From Actinomycetota bacterium (GTDB taxonomy: Bacteria > Actinomycetota > Acidimicrobiia > Acidimicrobiales > Ilumatobacteraceae): 5,257 bases of DNA. Where the stretch lies: contig WLKU01000101.1 of NCBI GenBank assembly GCA_009701105.1, positions 1 through 5,257 on the forward strand, written 5' to 3'. The translations under genes and the position numbers were made by a program. Positions 1 to 5,257 of this stretch are shown piece by piece. Under the pieces are notes generated by a model that was not told the origin of the DNA, ran no database searches, and saw only the letters and a program-made list of their open reading frames with translations. Each line of letters begins with the position of its first letter. Positions within the stretch are counted from its first letter, which is position 1.

Positions 1-63
1 CGCGCATTTGATGAAGAAATGAGTCTGGCTGTGCGCAAGAATCTTGGCTCGCCGTTAAATTAG
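1..63 (+). CDS. C-terminal end of an unidentified plus-strand gene (5' partial)
   Basis: The first plus-strand frame is open from base 1 and ends at TAG (61-63). It gives 20 residues that end in VRKNLGSPLN. The other two plus frames stop within a few codons. The peptide is a plausible soluble C-terminus with mixed charge and no motif, and is too short to assign to a family. The gene would converge on the minus-strand sulfatase gene, whose stop codon lies 14 bases away. A minus-strand frame is also open over this short stretch, so the call rests mainly on reasonable residue composition and on the stop falling just before the neighbour's end. It could be chance. Confidence 0.42.
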   Translation, partial: RAFDEEMSLAVRKNLGSPLN

Positions 64-77
64 CGAGTAGTTAATAA
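64..77. other. 14-base gap between convergent stop codons
   Basis: This is the only spacer between the putative plus-strand gene and the sulfatase gene. It is AT-rich and holds no GC-rich hairpin or T-run, so no terminator is visible. If both genes are real, transcripts from each side probably run into the opposite gene before ending. Confidence 0.4.
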
Positions 78-2423
78 TTATTGCGTGCTGAGACTGGCGC
101 GAAATTCGCCATCGCGCATCAACTGCTTGATCTCTGCTGGTGGCTCGTCGAGTCGCTCAACAACAACCGAGTGAATTTTTGCTGTGCAGTCGAAGCCGTG
201 AGGGTATGGACCAACGGGTGAACCGGTGTCAACACCAATATCAAATGTTTCACCGCTCATCGAATAGACGAGTGGAACTGTTTTGTCAATGCGAGTAGAA
301 CCAACATTCTTGTCGTCTACAAACAGAGTGACGTCGCCGCCCGCACCGAATCCGCCGTCGTAGGCAAAAGCCACAACGATCTGGTGCTTGCCGGCACCAA
401 GTGAGGTCTTGCTTGCAACAGAAGAGTGCTCGTGGCCAAACCAGTTGTAGTGAAAAGTTGGATGACTTTGTTCGTCGAGATACAACGACCAGCCGGCCAT
501 ATTGCCGCCCTGACACACAATCACACCATGTGGTCCCGTCGCTGCGGCAGCAGTATCAATTTCGATATTTGCGGTAATTCGAAACGAACAGTTCTTGATG
601 TTGATTACCGAAGACTCTGGCATGCGCACATGTGCAGGCGTGTAGGTCATCGATGTCAAGCCGTCGAGTGAATGAGGCACAGAGAAATCTCCATGGCGCG
701 GTGAGCCTGGATCGCGCAGTGGATAAATGCCGTAATCGATTGCATGTTGATGAAAAAGTGCCTGCAATTCGGCGAGCTTCTCTGGATGTGTGGCAGCCAG
801 GTCAACTGCTTGCGAGAAGTCGTTTGCAATGTTGTACAGCTCCCACACTTCTTGTGGCCCATCAAATTCAAAACCCTGCAATCTGATCCACGGCAGGCGT
901 CCATGGAAGCACGAAGCCATCCAACCGTCTGCGTAGATTGCCCGGTTGCCGAGGATCTCAAAATATTGACTGGTGTGGGTGCTTGGTGCGTCTGCGGAAT
1001 CAAATGTGTATGCCATTGATGTGCCGTGCAGTGGCATCTGCTCGATGCCATTGACATGTGTTGGCGGCGTAATGCCAGCAATGTCATAAATGGTTGGCAC
1101 GATGTCGATGACGTGGTGGAACTGCGTGCGTAAACCACCCTTGTCGGCAATCTTTTTCGGCCACGAAAGCGCCATTGCGTTGCGGGTGCCACCAAAGTGC
1201 GATGCAACTTGTTTCATCCATTGAAACGGAGAGTCGAGAGCCCATGCCCAACCGACATTGAAATGGTTTTCGCATTTGTCGGTCCCGAAGTCATCCATAT
1301 GGTCAAGCAACCACTCAGGATCTTCGGGGACTCCGTTTTGAAAAGATGGTGCGCTCCACGCACCATGAATTGTGCCCTCGGCGGATGCACCGTTGTCACC
1401 GGTGATATAGATGACAAGGGTGTTGTCGGAAATACCCATGCCATCCAACGAATCGATAACGCGTGCAATTTGTGCGTCGGTGTGCGCAAGGAAGCCAGCA
1501 AACGTCTCCATCAATCGTCGCGCAACAGGTTTGTAACGGTCGGGGTAGTCGGCCCACGCTGGCACTTGCTCTGGTCGTTTGGTGAGCGTGGTGTCTTTGG
1601 GAATAACGCCAAGTTTCAACTGGCGCTCATAGATCATGTCGCGCAATGCGTCCCAGCCGTCATCGAACTGACCTTTAAATTTGTCGATCCATTCGCGCGA
1701 CACATGATGAGGTGCGTGCACCGCAGGCGTAGAGAAGTAGCAAAAGAATGGACGATTAGGTGTGGACGCATGTTGGCGTTGCATCCACGTGATTGCCTGA
1801 TCGGCTAAATCTTCGGTGAGGTGGTAACCAGGCTTGCCAAGGTGGGGGGCGATCGGTGTTGTCTGGTCGTACACGGGTGGTTCCCATTGTGATGATTCTG
1901 CGCCCATGATCCCGTAGAAGCGATCAAAACCTAAACCTGTTGGCCAACGATCAAATGGACCAGCGGGGCTTTGCTCCCACGACGGCGCAAGATGCCATTT
2001 GCCAAAACACGAAGTTGAGTATCCAGACATGCGCAGTACTTGTGCAACAGTTGCCGACTCGGGTGGGATCGCACTGTCATATCCAGGAAATGAGTTGGCA
2101 ATTTCGGTGATGCCTCCCATGTGCACGCTGTGGTGATTGCGTCCAGTCAAAAGTGCGGCTCGAGTAGGTGAACACAGTGCCGTGGTATGAAATTGGTTGT
2201 AGCGCAAACCTGTTGTTGCAATCTTGTCGAGTCCAGGTGTCGTTACCGGTCCGCCAAAGTTTCCAAACGAACCGAAGCCAACGTCGTCGAGCATGATCAA
2301 CAAAATATTTGGAGCACCATCTGGGGCAGTCTGTGCGTTGAGTTTTTGCGGTGTTGATTCAGTGATGATTCGGGAGATGTCTCCACCAAATGCGGGTGTT
2401 GCCTTCGGAAGACGTTGTGTCAC
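78..2423 (-). CDS. Arylsulfatase, formylglycine-dependent, AtsA/AtsD-like, with C-terminal lectin-like domain
   Basis: Type I sulfatase of 781 residues that hydrolyses sulfate esters to an alcohol or phenol plus sulfate. The signature C84-S-P-T-R88, followed by T93-G94-R95, marks C84 for conversion to formylglycine. Other residues known from Pseudomonas arylsulfatase are present: Ca2+ ligands D46, D47, D343 and N344, and sulfate-binding or catalytic R88, K142, H144, H236 and K404. The alpha/beta sulfatase domain covers about residues 35-560. Residues about 600-760 form a Gly-rich beta-sandwich resembling the concanavalin-like C-terminus of mycobacterial AtsA/AtsD (about 787 residues). No signal peptide is seen, so it is probably cytoplasmic. 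The start is GTG at 2423, overlapping the upstream stop as GTGA. The N-terminal segment with FGGDI before APNILLIMLDD fits the family, supporting this start. A clear Shine-Dalgarno is lacking, so coupling to the upstream gene is likely. The natural substrate is unknown. No formylglycine-generating enzyme is in the window. Confidence 0.95.
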   Translation of the reverse strand: MTQRLPKATPAFGGDISRIITESTPQKLNAQTAPDGAPNILLIMLDDVGFGSFGNFGGPVTTPGLDKIATTGLRYNQFHTTALCSPTRAALLTGRNHHSVHMGGITEIANSFPGYDSAIPPESATVAQVLRMSGYSTSCFGKWHLAPSWEQSPAGPFDRWPTGLGFDRFYGIMGAESSQWEPPVYDQTTPIAPHLGKPGYHLTEDLADQAITWMQRQHASTPNRPFFCYFSTPAVHAPHHVSREWIDKFKGQFDDGWDALRDMIYERQLKLGVIPKDTTLTKRPEQVPAWADYPDRYKPVARRLMETFAGFLAHTDAQIARVIDSLDGMGISDNTLVIYITGDNGASAEGTIHGAWSAPSFQNGVPEDPEWLLDHMDDFGTDKCENHFNVGWAWALDSPFQWMKQVASHFGGTRNAMALSWPKKIADKGGLRTQFHHVIDIVPTIYDIAGITPPTHVNGIEQMPLHGTSMAYTFDSADAPSTHTSQYFEILGNRAIYADGWMASCFHGRLPWIRLQGFEFDGPQEVWELYNIANDFSQAVDLAATHPEKLAELQALFHQHAIDYGIYPLRDPGSPRHGDFSVPHSLDGLTSMTYTPAHVRMPESSVINIKNCSFRITANIEIDTAAAATGPHGVIVCQGGNMAGWSLYLDEQSHPTFHYNWFGHEHSSVASKTSLGAGKHQIVVAFAYDGGFGAGGDVTLFVDDKNVGSTRIDKTVPLVYSMSGETFDIGVDTGSPVGPYPHGFDCTAKIHSVVVERLDEPPAEIKQLMRDGEFRASLSTQ
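2139..2174 (-). other. Sulfatase signature CxPxRxxxxTGR (formylglycine site)
   Basis: Codons 84-95 of the sulfatase gene encode C-S-P-T-R-A-A-L-L-T-G-R. The Cys codon is TGT at 2172-2174. In this family the Cys is oxidised to formylglycine by a separate enzyme before the sulfatase becomes active. A Cys rather than Ser at this position is compatible with the aerobic FGE route known in actinobacteria. Confidence 0.93.
2420..2423 (-). other. GTGA start/stop overlap (translational coupling)
   Basis: The TGA that ends the MBL-fold gene (2422-2420) shares two bases with the GTG start of the sulfatase gene (2423-2421). Upstream of the GTG there is only a weak G-rich stretch, so re-initiation by the terminating ribosome is the likely way the sulfatase is translated. 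This would tie the amounts of the two proteins together. Confidence 0.75.
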
Positions 2424-4144
2424 GACTGCAGACCCACGACGTCGAAACAGGCGAGTGCGCGCAACACTCGTTCCTTGTCGCCATTGATCTGCAACGTCGA
2501 AGCCGCAGTTGCTTGTGTCAACGTTGTGCTTCCGCTCAGAATGTCAGCCCACACTGCCAATTCGCACGTAATCGAATTTGCAGCACCTGAGCCGTCGGTT
2601 GGAACGGCCACACTATTGCGAATATGCAGACCAGTCTTTTGGCCTTGCGAAAAATCGAAAGCAATATGAATATCGATCCCTTCTGCGCGGGTTGGTTCAA
2701 GCAGCACTCGCAAAATGCTCACAGCCGATGAGATAGGTCCTGACAAAATTTGTCGCTTATTGATGCGGTGCGTGTTGAATCGTGTTGCATCAAGACTGCC
2801 GTCCAAATGGCGTGCTCGAGCAAGACACCAGTTGCGTATGTTTGCAGCCGGAGTTCGCTGAGCAACCAGTCGTAAGGCGCTTGCGAGAAGTTGCTTGTCT
2901 GAGTCGCTTGAGTCAGTGCTGTACGCGAGCCACGAAGAAAGCTCGATTGCAAAACGGAGGTCGTCGCTGCCAATTGCCCCTTGTGCCTGAGAGCGCACAG
3001 TTTCTTTGCCACCGAACCCTTTGATCATTCGATCTGAGTGATCTTGAGTCGAAAGTGGAAATAAATTTGCCTCATGACCGTCGAAGAAGCCAAAAATTCC
3101 ACTTCTAATCTGGCGCACATGGTGTTCGGCTACGCCATAGAGCTCCGACGTGAGGTAGTCGTCATCGCATTGTTCAGGCAATCGAATGGTTGCGGCCAAG
3201 TCGACGCTCGACATGCCGCGGTTGGTGTGGCGTACTGTTTGATCCCACAGAAATTGGAGAGAGTCTCGATACTTCGTCACGCGATCTTTGATTGCTTCAA
3301 CTCCGCTGATTGGGGGGCCATGTGCACCAGCGAGGTGCTCGGAGTGCAAGGCAAGCAGATGATCAAGACCGCGCAACATCAACTGTGGGTCTCGGTACTC
3401 TTCGCCACGTATTGCAAACACATTGAATAGCACTGGCCAGACCAAGTTGTTGACGCAAAGTTTGATTGAATCAAACCAGTAGGTCACCGAATCATCTGCA
3501 TCAGACGGTGCTGGTGTTACTTGAATGTCAAGACCCGCAACACGGATGTTGCACGCAGAATTGAAAGTGTTTTCTGGGGCAATAAACCCATAGGTGTGAG
3601 GGGCATGTGCAGGGTCGCGATAAAACTGACCAAGTCCAACATTGACAACACCGTCTACACCATCGAATGGAAGTGTGACTGCAAACTGTTCGACAAGTCC
3701 GCGACCGTACGCGGGAGCAATTTCGGAAGTTGTACGCAATCGATTAAACGCGATCTTCTCATGCCCCCAGACGGGAATCTTTGCCGCTGGATCTTCTTCA
3801 AACACAGCTTGCGTGCCACCCACATAATGAAAGTGTGTGTACAACACCGCGACTATTGGTCGTGTAGTGACTGCGCGCAATTCTTTGATGGCCGCACGCA
3901 TTTCTTCAATTGATTCGCCCGTGTCGATGGCGATGATGCCATCGGGCGCATCAACAAATGTTTGGTTAGATAATCCATTGCCAACGAGACACCACACGCC
4001 TGGGCGAACGGTGTAAAACTTTCGCTCAAGCCTTTGTGACTGAGCAATGTGGTCGCGATGTGCAATTTGGCCAGTGGCAAGCGTGACGCTCAGATCACCG
4101 TTTGGCTCAAAGCTACGGCTGGGCTTTTTGTGCGACGAAGTCAT
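2420..4144 (-). CDS. Alkylsulfatase-like MBL-fold protein with dimerization and SCP2-like domains; altered metal site
   Basis: This 574-residue protein has the SdsA1/BDS1-type alkylsulfatase layout: MBL fold (about 43-275, including the strand ending IAIDTGES), dimerization domain (about 305-425, ending in GFFDG, LFPL and a GFGG turn) and SCP2-like C-terminus (about 455-570). Classical members hydrolyse primary alkyl sulfates with two Zn2+. Here the expected HxHxDH is T103-H-F-H106-Y-V-G-G, lacking the Asp-His pair. The region matching TPGTEAPAEM reads TPAPSDADDS (D215, D217, D218 nearby). The AE pair before the conserved RGxxxRD segment is N232-N233. A His survives at A-H275-G. Activity and substrate are therefore uncertain, and the changes fit a distinct subfamily. 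No signal peptide is seen. The start was chosen at ATG 4144, 14 bases after the oxygenase stop. A longer in-frame reading from 4225 would overlap that gene by 67 bases with unconvincing sequence. It overlaps the sulfatase gene by 4 bases. Confidence 0.9.
   Translation of the reverse strand: MTSSHKKPSRSFEPNGDLSVTLATGQIAHRDHIAQSQRLERKFYTVRPGVWCLVGNGLSNQTFVDAPDGIIAIDTGESIEEMRAAIKELRAVTTRPIVAVLYTHFHYVGGTQAVFEEDPAAKIPVWGHEKIAFNRLRTTSEIAPAYGRGLVEQFAVTLPFDGVDGVVNVGLGQFYRDPAHAPHTYGFIAPENTFNSACNIRVAGLDIQVTPAPSDADDSVTYWFDSIKLCVNNLVWPVLFNVFAIRGEEYRDPQLMLRGLDHLLALHSEHLAGAHGPPISGVEAIKDRVTKYRDSLQFLWDQTVRHTNRGMSSVDLAATIRLPEQCDDDYLTSELYGVAEHHVRQIRSGIFGFFDGHEANLFPLSTQDHSDRMIKGFGGKETVRSQAQGAIGSDDLRFAIELSSWLAYSTDSSDSDKQLLASALRLVAQRTPAANIRNWCLARARHLDGSLDATRFNTHRINKRQILSGPISSAVSILRVLLEPTRAEGIDIHIAFDFSQGQKTGLHIRNSVAVPTDGSGAANSITCELAVWADILSGSTTLTQATAASTLQINGDKERVLRALACFDVVGLQS
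3815..3838 (-). other. Degenerate MBL metal-binding motif (THFHYVGG in place of HxHxDHxGG)
   Basis: The codons read T-H-F-H-Y-V-G-G directly. In MBL hydrolases the motif is H-x-H-x-D-H-x-G-G, with the first two His binding metal 1 and Asp-His binding metal 2. Here the two His remain, the Asp-His pair is missing, and the sequence runs straight into the Gly-Gly turn, as if two residues were deleted. The frame is intact on both sides, so it is not a frameshift. Confidence 0.85.
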
Positions 4145-4158
4145 CCCCGCAACAGTAA

Positions 4159-5139
4159 CTACTTGTAGTGGCCAAGTACCTGTGCGGGGTCGCTTGATGC
4201 TGTGTCTGGCCAGTTGGAATACCAAATATCGGCCGCGGAGGTGCCTACATGCAGTGGCGGTCGGTCGAATCCGGCGATCGGTTCGAGCAATGGCTCAACC
4301 ACTACATCCCATCGGGGTTTAGAGAAATAGGGGAATGATTGACGCGGTTTGCCAGAGCGATTGAACACTCTGTGGGGTGTAGAGATCAGTCGACCGCCAC
4401 TCCATAACTCGAGCATGTCGCCCACATTGAGCACCATGCCATCTGCTGGACAGTCTGCAGATAGCCACTCGCCGTTGCGATTGCGCACTTCGAGCCCGCC
4501 GATTGGGTCATGGGCAAGCAGCGTGAGCAAGTTGAAATCTTTGTGTGGGTGAATGCCCCACGAATCTGACTGCGGTGGCATCGGTGGATAGTTGAGCAAC
4601 GTCATATTGGTAAGTGGATCAGACATATACGAGAGCAAGATATTTTGATCAACACTCATTTTGTTGCACAGTGCAATGATGAGGCGTTCGCTCACTTCGG
4701 TCAATGCATTCCAATACGCCATAATCGGAGTCTGCACATCGGTAGGAATATTTGGCCACTTGTTTTGCCCATAGAGCGAACAGTCCGCAATTACGGGGTT
4801 GCTCGGGTCTGTTTCGTTGTGCAGCTTCCACGCTTCATATTGATCGGCTGCACCTGTGCCTGAATTTGGTGTGAAATATCCGAGTGGCACAAAGCCTCGA
4901 TAATTTCCCTTGACAACCATGTCTTGCATCAATATTTCTCGCGGCGTATCAAAAACAGTATTGACTGCGTTGCGCATGTTGGCAACTATTTCGTCGTCAA
5001 CTCCATGACCGACAATGATGGCGAATCCAATTTCGCTGAGAGCCCCATACAAATCGGCTGCATCATTGTCGTAGTTGGCTGAACCTGGTGCACTTGTTGC
5101 AAACGACTCAATCGAGATGATTGGAAGCGACTGGCCCAT
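4159..5139 (-). CDS. Fe(II)/2-oxoglutarate-dependent oxygenase, isopenicillin N synthase-like family
   Basis: Cytoplasmic non-heme iron oxygenase of 326 residues, the usual length for the family. Such enzymes normally couple decarboxylation of 2-oxoglutarate to hydroxylation, desaturation or oxidative cleavage of a small molecule. The N-terminal DIOX_N-like part (about 5-120) starts with LPIISIES and has GFAIIVGHGV. The C-terminal double-stranded beta-helix holds iron ligands H199-K-D201 and H256, followed by R266-x-S268, the pair that usually binds the 2-oxoglutarate carboxylate. LNVGDMLELWSGG and STPHRVFN are typical core segments. It starts at ATG 5139, 9 bases after the upstream stop codon and without a clear Shine-Dalgarno, and lies 14 bases before the MBL-fold gene, so an operon is likely. 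It is not the TauD/AtsK type known to cleave alkyl sulfates. Its substrate cannot be read from sequence; the neighbours suggest an organosulfate or its alcohol product. Confidence 0.92.
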   Translation of the reverse strand: MGQSLPIISIESFATSAPGSANYDNDAADLYGALSEIGFAIIVGHGVDDEIVANMRNAVNTVFDTPREILMQDMVVKGNYRGFVPLGYFTPNSGTGAADQYEAWKLHNETDPSNPVIADCSLYGQNKWPNIPTDVQTPIMAYWNALTEVSERLIIALCNKMSVDQNILLSYMSDPLTNMTLLNYPPMPPQSDSWGIHPHKDFNLLTLLAHDPIGGLEVRNRNGEWLSADCPADGMVLNVGDMLELWSGGRLISTPHRVFNRSGKPRQSFPYFSKPRWDVVVEPLLEPIAGFDRPPLHVGTSAADIWYSNWPDTASSDPAQVLGHYK

Positions 5140-5148
5140 AAGGGCAAT

Positions 5149-5257
5149 CTACTCTGTGCGGTTTTGTACGTGCTGAAACCCGAAGCGCCCCTTGATGCAC
5201 AAGTTGCCTTGAGTTACCGAGTGATCGCTTGGCGAAGTGACCTTGACGATCTCGTTA
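5149..5257 (-). CDS. C-terminal end of an iron-sulfur protein resembling the formate dehydrogenase alpha [4Fe-4S] domain (5' partial)
   Basis: The last 35 codons before TAG (5151-5149) encode a peptide starting NEIVKVTSP and containing GNLCIKGRFGFQHVQNR, then TE and stop. The pattern G-x-L-C-x-K-G-R-F-G is the last part of the Fe4S_MGD domain of molybdopterin oxidoreductases, where the Cys is the fourth ligand of the [4Fe-4S] cluster next to the Mo/W cofactor. NAD-linked formate dehydrogenase alpha subunits and their NuoG-like relatives carry this segment and then continue into the catalytic domains. This gene stops there. It may encode a stand-alone 2Fe-2S/4Fe-4S electron-transfer subunit of a split enzyme, with the catalytic part encoded elsewhere. 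Only the tail is visible, so the exact family is inferred. It is very likely the first visible gene of the same transcript as the oxygenase. Confidence 0.72.
   Translation of the reverse strand, partial: NEIVKVTSPSDHSVTQGNLCIKGRFGFQHVQNRTE

Noticed and set aside
73..82. Perfect 10-base AT palindrome next to the sulfatase stop codon
   Set aside because: It has only A and T, no loop and no GC stem, so it cannot be a convincing terminator or operator. It probably arises by chance in AT-rich DNA around the stop codon.
656..1207. Minus-strand open frame of 183 codons in another frame of the sulfatase gene
   Set aside because: It is fully overlapped by the sulfatase frame, has no domain signal, and its composition (many Ser, Thr, His, Arg) is that of an out-of-frame reading.
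1197..1808. Plus-strand open frame of 203 codons antisense to the sulfatase gene
   Set aside because: It lies wholly inside a well-supported gene, shows no recognisable motif, and has the Cys-, Arg- and His-rich composition of an antisense shadow.
3521..3913. Plus-strand open frame of 130 codons opposite the MBL-fold gene
   Set aside because: It is antisense to conserved MBL-domain codons and lacks any motif of its own.
4159..5139. Assignment of the oxygenase as AtsK (alkylsulfate dioxygenase)
   Set aside because: AtsK is TauD-like. The segments seen here (LNVGD, STPHRV and RxS after the distal His) belong to the isopenicillin N synthase/DIOX_N type, so genomic context alone does not justify the name.
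5137..5160. A frameshift that would fuse the Fe-S gene to a downstream catalytic domain
   Set aside because: None of the frames after the TAG resembles the expected continuation of a molybdopterin oxidoreductase, and the oxygenase gene starts almost at once with a normal family N-terminus.

Overview
The window reads as part of a bacterial operon on the minus strand. It carries four tightly packed genes, transcribed from right to left, and at the left edge the tail of a converging plus-strand gene. The proteins look most like actinobacterial ones: the sulfatase has the roughly 780-residue, two-domain layout of the mycobacterial AtsA/AtsD proteins. Base composition looks intermediate (near half G+C by eye), with mixed A/T- and G/C-ending codons. 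A moderate-GC actinobacterium, perhaps an aquatic Acidimicrobiia-type lineage, would fit, but this taxonomic guess is weak and comes from protein style alone.

Layout, in transcription order from the right edge. (1) 5257-5149: last 35 codons of an iron-sulfur protein whose end resembles the [4Fe-4S] domain of molybdopterin oxidoreductases such as the formate dehydrogenase alpha subunit. It stops where a full-length enzyme would enter its catalytic part. (2) 5139-4159, after 9 bases: a complete Fe(II)/2-oxoglutarate oxygenase of the isopenicillin N synthase-like family. (3) 4144-2420, after 14 bases: a protein with the three-domain plan of alkylsulfatases (metallo-beta-lactamase fold, dimerization domain, SCP2-like C-terminus), but with a strongly altered metal site. 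(4) 2423-78, overlapping by 4 bases (GTGA): a formylglycine-type arylsulfatase with all visible catalytic residues intact and a C-terminal lectin-like beta-sandwich domain. (5) 1-63, plus strand: end of an unidentified gene, 14 bases from the sulfatase stop codon.

The spacing makes co-transcription of the four minus-strand genes likely. The shared theme of the two downstream genes is sulfate-ester chemistry. The oxygenase may oxidise the same organosulfate or the product released from it. None of the three complete proteins shows an evident signal peptide or membrane segment, so the pathway would be cytoplasmic and need an importer and a formylglycine-generating enzyme from elsewhere. The most unusual item is the MBL-fold protein. 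Its HxHxDH motif is reduced to HxHxVG, and the later acidic metal ligands also appear replaced, so it is either a subfamily with different metal chemistry or a non-catalytic partner. No RNA genes, mobile elements, CRISPR arrays, long repeats or convincing promoters or terminators are visible, and there is no gene-free stretch longer than 14 bases.
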